From the NCBI GenBank assembly GCA_052143655.1, contig JBKQSL010000174.1, forward strand, positions 1 to 13,117: DNA of 13,117 bases. The letters run 5' to 3'. A model generated the notes under the pieces. That model saw nothing but the letters and a program-made list of their open reading frames with translations, made no database searches and was not told where the DNA came from. The stretch's first letter is position 1; every line of letters starts with the position of its first letter. Shown here piece by piece: positions 1-7,679 of this stretch. The position numbers were made by a program, and so were the translations under genes. Source of the DNA: CAVSUR01 sp052143655 (GTDB lineage Bacteria > Actinomycetota > Actinomycetes > Streptosporangiales > Streptosporangiaceae).

Positions 1-29
1 TTGGTGTCCTCCCAGCGGACCGCCTTCAT
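1..29 (-). CDS. Start of the antitoxin gene of a HigBA-like pair (partial, cut by window edge)
   Basis: Only about nine codons are inside the window, reading MKAVRWEDT on the minus strand. The ATG (first base 29) overlaps the TGA of the upstream toxin frame in an ATGA arrangement, the usual translational coupling of a toxin gene followed by its antitoxin. In HigB/Gp49-type pairs the second gene encodes an Xre-type helix-turn-helix antitoxin that binds the toxin and the promoter. That identity is inferred from position only, since the helix-turn-helix lies outside the window. With the toxin interrupted upstream, coupled translation of this gene would be weakened unless it has its own start signal. 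Confidence 0.5.
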
Positions 30-397
30 TCTTCCTCCTCGTCGGCTTCCCGCTGGTAAGCCGCGTAGCGTTCCTCGGCGAGCGGGATTGCCTCGGCGTA
101 CCAGGTGCGCCAGCGCCCGGCCTTGTCACCCGCAACCAGCACGATTGCTTCCCGCTCTGCGTCGAATACGAAGAGCAGGCGCACCTCGGCGGTACCAGGC
201 ACCCGGGGCCGGAGCTCCTTGAGATTATGAATCTTGCTGCCATGAATGCGGTCGACCAGGGGCCTGCCGAGCTGCGGCCCGCATAGGGCCAGCTCGTCCA
301 GGGCCTCCTCGACCTTGTCCGCCGTGAGCGGGTCATCTTTGCACAGGGCCAGGAACTAGTCGTTGACCGGATCGAGGAGCAGGATCTCCCAGCGCAC
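26..397 (-). pseudogene. HigB/Gp49-like (DUF891, RelE/ParE superfamily) toxin interrupted by a TAG at codon 14
   Basis: The frame from the GTG at 397 to the TGA at 26-28 would encode 123 residues, the usual length for Gp49-like toxins. Family landmarks are all present: RWEILLLDPVND at the start, GPQLGRPLVDRIHGSKIHNLKELRP in two adjoining stretches in the middle, then EVRLLFVFD, VLVAGDKAGRW and WYAEAIPLAEERY. Relatives act as ribosome-dependent mRNA interferases. One in-frame TAG at 356-358 falls between VND and FLAL, where family members usually have Trp (the D-E-W-F-L type motif), so a TGG to TAG change is the simplest explanation. No good internal start follows, so an active toxin is unlikely without readthrough. 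The rest of the frame is undamaged, which suggests a recent lesion. The antitoxin start overlaps its stop. Confidence 0.85.
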
Positions 398-403
398 GTC
401 CTC

Positions 404-409
404 AGTATA
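404..409 (-). promoter_or_regulatory. -10 element of the toxin-antitoxin promoter, leaderless start
   Basis: The minus strand reads TATACT followed by gaggac and then the GTG of the toxin. The first base of the GTG lies 7 nt past the end of the -10 box, where transcription would begin, so the message is probably leaderless, as is frequent in actinomycetes. No convincing -35 box is seen at 16-18 nt spacing. Confidence 0.5.
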
Positions 410-725
410 ACGATTCCTTATATCTTTGCCGTCGACCCGCCCCGGCGGCAGCAAGACGGACAGGTGCCGCCTGGCAGGCCGCCGACTCTGGCCGTCACGT
501 TTAGCCATTGGGCAATCACAGCAGCCGCCACCGACAATCCGGCCGAACACCCGGTGATGGCGAACGGCCGACCGCGAAGAGTCGGCTGGCCGGATCGTCC
601 ACGTCAAGACAGCCGTGTTGAAAGGAGAAATCCAGATCTCGGCTGATCCGAGGGGAATGGTTCGGCAGTGCATTCCCGCGGTCCTGACAGCGCTCGGTAC
701 ACCACCTGCCCGGGCGGGGCCGTGA

Positions 726-740
726 CGCATTGCGAATGCG
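726..740. repeat. Perfect 6-bp inverted repeat CGCATT-GCG-AATGCG upstream of jetA
   Basis: Two 6-bp arms with a 3-bp centre form a 15-bp dyad 63-77 bp upstream of the -10-like box of jetA. Size and spacing fit an operator half-site pair, but no regulator gene for the jet operon is in the window. The role is inferred. Confidence 0.3.
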
Positions 741-802
741 GCACGAGCCGGCGGCCAGGCGCCCAGGCGCGGATCCGCAAGCGGAATGTCATACCCCGCC
801 CC

Positions 803-808
803 TACGAT
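803..808 (+). promoter_or_regulatory. jetA: Possible -10 box (TACGAT) for a leaderless jetA transcript
   Basis: TACGAT matches the TANNNT core and ends 7 nt before the ATG at 816, the same geometry as the toxin and tetR promoters in this window. There is no clear -35 element at about 780-785. Absence of a Shine-Dalgarno sequence at any of the candidate jetA starts fits a leaderless start. Weak on its own. Confidence 0.3.
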
Positions 809-815
809 GAGCCGC

Positions 816-2291
816 ATGGCAGCGGGCCTGGAATTCGAAGAGATCGCCTGGATGCGCGCTAACAGCCCAGCCTGGCGGCTGCTCCGCGCCGACAGTGCGC
901 CGCTTGTGCTCAGCTTCTTGTACCGGATCTTTGTGGAGGAGAACGTCCGCTCCATTCCCGCTGCGGAACTCGTGAGCCTCCTGGACGATGAACTCTACGC
1001 ACGCAACGAGCGGATCCCGCACAGCTTTCCCAAGCCCGCGAAGGCATACCTCGACGACTGGGCAGCCGCAGAGTCGGGGTGGCTGCGCAAGTACTATCGC
1101 GAGGGCAGCGATGAGCCGCATTTCGACGCGACCCCGGCGGTAGAGAAGGCGCTGCAGTGGGTGCGTGTCCTGGCCGAACGCGACTTCGTCGGTACCGAGT
1201 CCCGGCTGAATACCATCTTCGACCTGCTCCGCCAGATCATCTTCGGCACCGAGCCGGACCCGGCGGCCAAAATCGAGGAGCTGAGACGCCAGCAGCGTCG
1301 GCTGGACGGTGAGATCGCCCGTATCGAGGCAGGCAACCTGACCATGCTCGACTCTAGCGGTGTGCGCGACCGCTACCAGCAGTTCGCCGCGACTGCCCGG
1401 GAGCTGCTCGCCGATTTCCGCCAGGTCGAGGAGAATTTCCGCAAGCTCGACAGGCATCTGAGGGAGAAGGTCACCGGGTGGCAGGGCGGCAAGGGGGAAC
1501 TGCTCGACGACGTGCTCGGCAGCCGGGAGTCGATCGCCGGCTCCGACCAGGGCCGGTCGTTCCAGGCGTTCTACGATTTCCTGCTCTCCCAGGCCCGCCA
1601 GCAGGAGCTATCGGACCTGCTCGAGCGGGTCCACCAGCTATCAGGCAACGCCGAGAGCGACCTACGCCTGCGGCACGTCCACTACGACTGGCTGCAGGCC
1701 GCCGAGGCCGCCCAGGCGACGGTAAGACAGCTGTCCGAGCAGCTGAGACGGTTCCTCGACGACCAGGTGTGGTTCGAGAACCGCCGGGTGATCGACCTGC
1801 TGCGGGACATCGAGGGCCGCGCGCTCAGCCTTCGCGACGAGCCCGGGATCGATCTCACGATGGAGATCGACGCCTTGGCCCCCGATATCACGCTGCCGAT
1901 GGAGCGGCCGCTCCACACTCCGGTCCGCAAGCCGCGCCTCGACAGTGATCCCATCCGGCCTGCCGGAACCGGCGACGAGACCGATCCGACCGCCCTGTTC
2001 GAGCAGGTCTACGTCGACCCGGGCCCGCTCCGCGGGAACGTACGCGCCGCGCTCCGGCGCCAGCCGCAGGTCGGGCTGGCGGACCTGGTCAGCGCCGCAC
2101 CGCTCACGCACGGCGTCGCCGAGCTCATCACGTATCTGTCGCTTCGCGACGACGCCTTCACGGTCGTCTACGACGACACCAGGTCCGAACAGGTCGGCTG
2201 GACCGGCCCGGACGGGCGCGACCGGATCGCCACGCTGCCGGGGGTCACCTTCACCCGCGCCGTCGGCCTCGTCACCGGGAGCACGCCATGA
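816..2291 (+). CDS. jetA: Wadjet type I subunit JetA (DUF3375, kleisin-like, MksF-related)
   Basis: JetA is the kleisin-like subunit of the Wadjet complex; with JetB it bridges the heads of the SMC protein JetC in a loop-extruding complex that recognises small circular DNA. The 491-residue product has the DUF3375 landmarks: SPAWRLLRADSAPLVLSFL near the N terminus, a coiled-coil stretch at about 145-170 (IEELRRQQRRLDGEIARIEA), VRDRYQQF at 183, and KGELLDDVLGSRESIAGSDQG followed by RSFQAF at 226-251. I chose the ATG at 816 because it leaves about 18 residues before the AWRLL motif, as in relatives, and a TACGAT box lies 7 nt upstream; ATGs at 786 and 807 would add 10 or 3 residues. Its TGA overlaps the jetB ATG (ATGA), so the two are translationally coupled. 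The frame is intact. Confidence 0.95.
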   Translation: MAAGLEFEEIAWMRANSPAWRLLRADSAPLVLSFLYRIFVEENVRSIPAAELVSLLDDELYARNERIPHSFPKPAKAYLDDWAAAESGWLRKYYREGSDEPHFDATPAVEKALQWVRVLAERDFVGTESRLNTIFDLLRQIIFGTEPDPAAKIEELRRQQRRLDGEIARIEAGNLTMLDSSGVRDRYQQFAATARELLADFRQVEENFRKLDRHLREKVTGWQGGKGELLDDVLGSRESIAGSDQGRSFQAFYDFLLSQARQQELSDLLERVHQLSGNAESDLRLRHVHYDWLQAAEAAQATVRQLSEQLRRFLDDQVWFENRRVIDLLRDIEGRALSLRDEPGIDLTMEIDALAPDITLPMERPLHTPVRKPRLDSDPIRPAGTGDETDPTALFEQVYVDPGPLRGNVRAALRRQPQVGLADLVSAAPLTHGVAELITYLSLRDDAFTVVYDDTRSEQVGWTGPDGRDRIATLPGVTFTRAVGLVTGSTP

Positions 2292-2899
2292 CCGAGCCTG
2301 ACCTGCCATCCGCCGTCATCACGCTGATGAAGGGCGTCGTCTACCGCGACACCCATGAGCGCGCCTGGAAGCACCTGCTCCAGTTGCAGCCTCGTGTCAG
2401 GGACTACGTCGAGGTGCTCGGCCTGCAGGTGGTCATCGACGAGGCCGAGGGGTACGCCTTCCTCCGCCAGCGGCCTTCCGACGAGGGCGAAGCCGACCCG
2501 GTGCCCAGGCTGATCCCGCGCCGCGCGCTGTCCTTCCACGTCAGCCTGCTGCTCGCGCTGCTGCGGAAGAAGCTCGCCGAGTTCGACGCCCAGGGCGGTG
2601 ATACGCGGCTGATGCTCACCCGCGACCAGATCGCCGAGATGCTCCGCGTCTTCCTGCCGGCCACGAGCAACGAGGCCCGCCTCATCGACAAGATCGACGA
2701 GCACATCGGCAAGGTGGAGCGGCTCGGCTTCCTGCGCCCGGCGAAGAACGCCGAGCAGATCTACGAGGTCCGCCGCGTCCTCAAGGCGTATATCGACGGC
2801 CAGTGGCTCGCCGACTTCGACGCGAGGCTGGCCGAGTACGCGGGCCTGCTGACCGGCGACGCGGTCAGCGGCGGAGCAGCCGGCGGAGACGGCGAATGA
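2288..2899 (+). CDS. jetB: Wadjet type I subunit JetB (DUF4194, kite-like, MksE-related)
   Basis: JetB is the small winged-helix (kite/MksE-like) subunit that binds the JetA kleisin near the JetC heads. The product is 203 residues, normal for DUF4194. Recognisable family segments are the N-terminal LMKGVVYRDTHERAWKHLL, the EAEGYAFLRQRP strand-turn around residue 55, LSFHVSLLLALLRKKLAEFD at about 80-99, and the ERLGFLRP-IYEVRRVLKAYID segment near the end. It starts at an ATG overlapping the jetA stop and ends at a TGA overlapping the jetC ATG, so it sits in one coupled operon. The Gly/Ala-rich tail after about residue 188 looks unstructured. No damage is visible. Confidence 0.94.
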   Translation: MTEPDLPSAVITLMKGVVYRDTHERAWKHLLQLQPRVRDYVEVLGLQVVIDEAEGYAFLRQRPSDEGEADPVPRLIPRRALSFHVSLLLALLRKKLAEFDAQGGDTRLMLTRDQIAEMLRVFLPATSNEARLIDKIDEHIGKVERLGFLRPAKNAEQIYEVRRVLKAYIDGQWLADFDARLAEYAGLLTGDAVSGGAAGGDGE

Positions 2900-5800
2900 C
2901 GGCCGGGCAGCCGCTCAGCGGCTTCCGGCTGGCCCGCCTCGAGGTACGCAACTGGGGCACGTTCGACGACCTGGTGTGGACGCTGCGGGCCGACGGCCGC
3001 AACACCCTGGTCACCGGCGACATCGGCTCGGGCAAGTCCACGATCGTGGACGCGGTCACCACGCTGCTGCTGCCCGCCAACCGCATCTCCTACAACAAGG
3101 CCGCCGGCGCGGAGACCAGGGAGCGCTCGCTCCGCTCCTACGTGCTCGGCTACTACAAGTCCGAGCGCAACGAGGCGACCGGCAGCACCAGGCCGATAGC
3201 TCTGCGCGACGCCACGAAGTTCAGTGTCATCCTCGGCGTCTTCACCAACGACGGCTACGCCGCCACGGTCACCGTCGCCCAGGTCTTCTGGATGAAGAAC
3301 GGTGACATCGGCGGCCAGCCTGACCGGTTCTTCGTCACTGCCGACACCCCGCTTTCGATCGCCGGGGACTTCCTCGAGTTCGGCGGTGACATGACCCGGC
3401 TCCGCAGACGGCTGAAGGCCACGGACGGCGTCCGGCTCCACGATGGTTTCCCCGAGTACGGCAAGGACTTCCGCCGCCGCCTGGGCATCGAGTCCGAGCA
3501 GGCCATGGAGCTGTTCCACCAGACCGTCTCCATGAAGTCGGTCGGCAACCTGACCGAGTTCGTCCGCGAGCACATGCTCGAGCCGTTCAACGCCGGGCAG
3601 GCCACCAGGGATATCGTCGCTCACTTCGACCACCTCACCAGCGCGCACGAAGCCGTGTTGCGCGCCCATGCGCAGCTCGACGCGCTTACGCCGCTGCTGA
3701 AGGACTGCGACGCCCACGACGCGGTCGCCGCGGAGATCGCGACGCTGACCGCTCAGCGCGCGGCGTTGCGGTACTACTTCGCTGATCACAAGGCTCGCCT
3801 TCTCAACGGGCTGCTCACCGAGCTTGATTCAGAACAGAGCCGACTCACCGCTCGCCGCAGGCAGCTTGACGAGCGACTGGCCGGCCTGCGGGCGCGCGAG
3901 ACCAGCCTGACCGTCGAACGCGCCGGGCACGGCGGCAACCGCCTCACGGAGATCGAGCGGCAGATCGAGGAGATCGGCCATACCCGGGACGCCCGCAGTG
4001 GCCGCTATCAGAGCTTCTCCGGACTGCTCGGCCAGGCGGGCCTTGACCCGGTGGAGACCGAGGAGCACTTCGCCGTCCGGCGCCAGCAGATCACCGCGGC
4101 CAGGAGCGTCGTCGACACCGAGCTCGCGGACGCACAGAACAAGCTCACCGACGCACGGGTCGACAAGCAGCGGCTGGACGCCCAGGCCGCGGAGGTGAAC
4201 GCGGAGCTGCGCAGCCTGCGCGAGCGCAGGAACAACATCCCCAAGCGCCAGCTGGACCTGCGGGCCCTGCTCTGCCAGGACCTGGGGCTCGCGGAGGACG
4301 GGCTGCCGTTCGCCGGCGAGCTGATCGCGGTACGCCCGGAGGAGTCCGACTGGGAAGGCGCGGCGGAGCGGCTGCTGCGCTCCTTCGCGCTGTCCATCCT
4401 CGTCCCTGACGAGCACTACGCGCGGTGTCCGGCTGGATCGACGGGCAGCACCTGCGCGAGCGTGTGGTCTACTACCGGGTCCCGGCCCCCGCCCTGGCCA
4501 GCCGAGCAGCGCCGCCGGAGCCCGGCCGCGGCACGCTGGCCGCCAAGCTCGAGTTGAAGGACACCGACTTCGCGCCGTGGCTGGAGCGCGAGCTGGCCAG
4601 CCGGGCCGACGCTGAGTGCGTCCAGACGATGGCCGAGTTCCGCCGGGCGACCCGGGCGGTTACCAGGGCCGGGCAGATCAAGGGCGGCTTCCGGCACGAG
4701 AAAGACGACCGGTTCCGCATCGACGACCGCAGCCGGTACGTGCTCGGCTGGAGCAACGAGCGGAAGATCGACGTCCTGCTCGGCCGGGCCGCGGCGCTCG
4801 CCAGGCAGCTCGCCGATACCGAACGGGACGCGGCGGACCATGAGGCCGCCGTCAAGGCCGCCGTCGCCCGTGGCCAGGTGCTCGCCGGGCTCGCGCAGAC
4901 CCGTGACTTCGCGGAGATCGACTATCAGGCGGCCGTCAACCGGATCGCCGAGCTGACCGAGGAGCACGCGAGGCTGACGGCGGCCTCGGCGGAACTCGCC
5001 AGGCTGGACGCCGACCTCGAGGACATCCGGCGGCAGATCGCCGCGGCGGAGAGGGCGCGCTCGGAGGCCGACGGCAAGCTCGGGCGCGCCGAGCAGTCCA
5101 TGTCCGACGCGAAAGCGGAGCAAGAGGATGCACGGGCCATCCTCGCCGAGCCGTCGGGCGCGACGGCGGCGGCGTACTTCGACGCGATCGGCGGCCTGCT
5201 CGCCAAGGCAGGGCAGGCGCCGCCGGACAAGCCCGCCGCGTGTGACCGCGCTGAGAACAGCGCCGCGGGGGAACTCATGTCCCTTGAGGCCAGGCTCGCT
5301 GACCGCAGGACGAGGCTGGGCAACAAGATCGTCTCGGCGATGGTGAATTTCCGCGGCCAGTACCCGGTCGAGACCAGCGAACTCGACAGCGCCGTCGAGG
5401 CGGCCGACGGCTACCGTGAGCTGCATGGCCGCCTCGCCGGCGACGACCTGCCCCGTTTCCAGCAGCAGTTCAAGACGTACCTGAACCAGAACACGATCAG
5501 AGAAATCGCCCAGTTCCAGGCTCAGGTGAACCGGCAGTCCGACTTGATCAGGGAGCGGATCGACACGATCAACACGTCCCTGGTGGGGGTGGACTACAAC
5601 CCGGGCCGGTACATCAGGCTCGAGCCCCAGCAGACCCCGAGCATCGAGATCAGGGACTTCCGCACCGACCTGCGCGCGTGTACCGACAACGCCGTGTCAC
5701 CGGGCACCGCCGACGACCAGTACTCAGAGCAGAAGTTCCTGCAGGTCAAGCGGATCATCGAGCGGTTCAGGGGCCGCGAGGGGCAGAGCGAGGCCGATCA

Positions 5801-6281
5801 GAGGTGGACGCGGCTGGTCACCGACGTCCGGAACTGGTACACCTTCACCGCCTCCGAGCGGTACCGGGAGGACGACAGCGAATACGAGACGTACGCCGAC
5901 TCTGGCGGCAAGTCCGGCGGGCAGAAGGAGAAGCTCGCGTACACGATCCTCGCCGCCTCGCTCGCCTACCAGTTCAAGCTCGAGTGGGGTGCCGCCAAGT
6001 CGCGGACCTTCCGGTTCGCGGTCATCGACGAGGCCTTCGGCCGGGGCTCAGATGAGTCGACCAGGTTCGCGCTCGAGCTGTTCGGGCGGCTCGGCCTGCA
6101 ACTGCTGATCGTCACCCCGTTGCAGAAGATCCACGTGATCGAGCCCTACGTATCGGCGGTCGGTTTCGTCGACAACCCGACTTCCAGGTACTCCCGGCTG
6201 CGGACGCTGACGATCGAGGAATACCGGGCGGAGCGGCTCGCGCATGTCCTCGGCGCGCCGATCGCTGCGGCGGTGGCCTGA
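2896..6281 (+). pseudogene. jetC: Wadjet type I SMC-like ATPase JetC (MukB/MksB-related), split by a one-base deletion at the hinge
   Basis: JetC is the SMC motor of Wadjet: its two ATPase heads, long coiled coils and hinge drive DNA loop extrusion on plasmids. Restoring one base gives 1,128 residues, a normal length. Walker A GDIGSGKST is at residues 41-49. Coiled coils flank a central hinge. The ABC signature SGGQKE is at about 1007 and Walker B FAVIDEAFG has D1045 and E1046. The frame from 2896 is native to residue 510 (ending PDEHYAR), then adds 43 foreign residues and stops at 4557. The native sequence resumes in the -1 frame at the GTG at 4425 (SGWIDGQHLRERVVYYRV) and runs to 6281. Inserting one G after CGG at 4423-4425 restores HYARVSGWIDG. 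No slippery heptamer is present, so programmed frameshifting is unlikely. Each half contains only part of the ATPase. The lesion is either a real inactivation or a sequence error. Confidence 0.93.
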
Positions 6282-6282
6282 C

Positions 6283-7500
6283 ATGGGACGGCCTGACGCG
6301 GGCAAGCCGTGGACCCGCCCAGCCGACGCGCGCGAGGCCGTGCGCAGGAAGTGGCCCGTCCTGCTCGCGAATTTCCTGGCCGGGCAGGGCTGGGAACCGC
6401 TGCCCGTCGCGTTGCGCGGCCCCGGCCCCGCCGAGATCGGAGACCGCCTAGCCGATGTCCAGACCTGGGCTGCCGAGTGGGACCGGGCCGGGCGCGGCCC
6501 GCTGCGCGTGGAATGCAGGAAGGTGGGCGGCCGGCTGATCGGCACCAACCAGATCCCGTGCCGTGCCTGGCTCGACGGCTACGATCAGGCCTGGGAATTT
6601 CTCGGGGCGCGCCAGCAGGTCCGCCGACTAACGGAAATCGCCGGGCAGACGAAAGCCGAGTGCCCACGCGTAATCGGCTGGGTTGAACGGCACCCGGTCA
6701 AGGCCCTGGACCTAGCCTCCTCCTGGACACACCTGCTCGCGACCGTCCGCTGGGTCGACGAGCGCCAGCTGGCCGGCATGTACGTCCGGCAGGTGGACGT
6801 ACCCGGGGTGGACACGAAGTTCATCGACAAGCACAAGCGCGTGCTGACCGAACTGCTAGACCTCCAGCTCGACCCGGCCAGGATCGACGCGACGGCCCCG
6901 GACTTCAAGGGCCGCTACGGGTTCCGCCGCAAGCCGGACTACGTGCGCCTGCGGACCGCCGTCGCCGGCGCCCCCTACACCGAGCTGACCGTCCGCGCGG
7001 ACGAGCTCGCCGCTCCGCCGCCGGGCGTCACTCATGCCTACATCGTTGAGAACGAGATCACCTACCTGGCCTTCCCGCTGGTCCCGGACGCGATCGTGAT
7101 CTTCGGCAGCGGCTACGCGGTCAACGTCCTGGAGAGGCTCGACTGGCTAGTCACCCTCGACCTGGCCTACTGGGGCGACCTGGACACTCATGGTTTCGCG
7201 ATCCTGAACCGGCTGCGCCACCGCTTCCCCCACGCTCGCTCCATCCTCATGGACCGCGAGACCCTTCTCGCGCACCAGTCCCAGTGGGTGCCCGAGCCGA
7301 CCCCGACGAGGGCCGCTCTCGACTTGCTTACCCCGGCCGAGCAGAACCTCTACCAGGCACTCGTCACTGGCGCCTTCGGTCCCGCTGTCCGCCTGGAGCA
7401 GGAGCGCGTTAACTTCGCCTGGCTGAAACAAGCCTTCCGAGTAAGTGAACTCCACGCACGTGATGCGGCCCGAGACACACTTCCCGGCAGGAACGACTAG
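6283..7500 (+). CDS. jetD: Wadjet type I nuclease JetD (DUF3322 plus DUF2220 Toprim domain, MksG-related)
   Basis: JetD is the Toprim nuclease, related to the topoisomerase VI A subunit, that cleaves DNA captured and bent by JetABC. The 405-residue product has an N-terminal DUF3322 region (ADAREAVRRKWPVLLANFL through TNQIPCRAWLDGYDQAWEFL) and a C-terminal DUF2220 region. Toprim acidic residues are visible: VENEITYLAFP with E256 and E258, and YWGDLDTHGFAILNRL with D299 and D301. The usual closing segment QERVNFAWLKQAF is also present. The ATG at 6283 is one base after the jetC TGA (6279-6281); an upstream in-frame start at 6244 lies inside jetC and adds an atypical extension, so I rejected it. 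Frame and active site are intact, so if jetC is truly broken this gene is left without its loader. Confidence 0.95.
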   Translation: MGRPDAGKPWTRPADAREAVRRKWPVLLANFLAGQGWEPLPVALRGPGPAEIGDRLADVQTWAAEWDRAGRGPLRVECRKVGGRLIGTNQIPCRAWLDGYDQAWEFLGARQQVRRLTEIAGQTKAECPRVIGWVERHPVKALDLASSWTHLLATVRWVDERQLAGMYVRQVDVPGVDTKFIDKHKRVLTELLDLQLDPARIDATAPDFKGRYGFRRKPDYVRLRTAVAGAPYTELTVRADELAAPPPGVTHAYIVENEITYLAFPLVPDAIVIFGSGYAVNVLERLDWLVTLDLAYWGDLDTHGFAILNRLRHRFPHARSILMDRETLLAHQSQWVPEPTPTRAALDLLTPAEQNLYQALVTGAFGPAVRLEQERVNFAWLKQAFRVSELHARDAARDTLPGRND

Positions 7501-7679
7501 CCTGCGCTGCAGTGCCGACAACTTACAAATGGATATTTAAAACCTTCCCGGACCGTAACCGCGATTTGTCGTAGCAGCTGAAACTAGCGTGTCCTCCCAG
7601 GTCGGCGACCATATATGCGAATGCAGCCATATCCCAGCGTACAACCTATAACTACACAGGTTGGAGCGCTCACGTGAGT
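7501..7679. other. AT-richer gap between convergent jetD and the minus-strand operon, with an inverted repeat
   Basis: No gene is seen here. The stretch is noticeably richer in A/T than its surroundings (for example at 7524-7545 and 7608-7660). It contains CAACCT at 7642-7647 and AGGTTG at 7658-7663, 6-bp arms around a 10-nt loop. This could be a weak bidirectional terminator between two operons that end facing each other, but the stem is short and there is no U-tract. Confidence 0.3.

Larger units (their letters stand above)
398..815. other. 418-nt intergenic region between the toxin promoter and jetA
   Basis: No convincing gene is seen here. It holds the toxin -10 box on the minus strand, a hairpin at 565-588 (GCCGAC arms around an 8-nt loop, extendable by a G-U and a C-G pair), an isolated purine-rich AAAGGAGA at 621-628 with no start codon at a useful distance, a short CTCGG/CCGAG inverted repeat at 638-652, the palindrome at 726-740, and a -10-like box just before jetA. 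The divergent toxin and jetA genes leave this as the only place for jet operon control. Confidence 0.5.

Noticed and set aside
4..15. GTGTCCTCCCAG repeated at about 7590-7601 as flanking direct repeats of a Wadjet island
   Set aside because: A 12-base repeat is expected by chance in 13 kb of GC-rich DNA, and the left copy lies inside the antitoxin coding sequence.
657..725. 22-residue open frame before jetA as a leader peptide
   Set aside because: Its GAGGGG lies only one base from the ATG, the sequence has no recognisable stalling motif, and it is not near an attenuator.
356..955. Long open frame on the minus strand (199 codons) ending at the toxin's TAG
   Set aside because: Only its last 13 codons belong to the toxin; the rest is open by GC bias, resembles nothing and overlaps jetA antisense.
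4418..4430. Programmed -1 frameshift in jetC
   Set aside because: The site reads GCG CGG TGT, with no X-XXY-YYZ slippery heptamer and no obvious stimulatory hairpin; a lost G is simpler.
4416..5426. 336-codon minus-strand frame opposite jetC
   Set aside because: Low-complexity Arg/Gly/Val-rich translation typical of the antisense of GC-rich coding DNA.
7537..7660. Extension of the AlaRS-like frame ending in PTWEDTLVS as a further gene fragment
   Set aside because: It is only the out-of-frame continuation after the single-base insertion; the restored frame ends at 7680.
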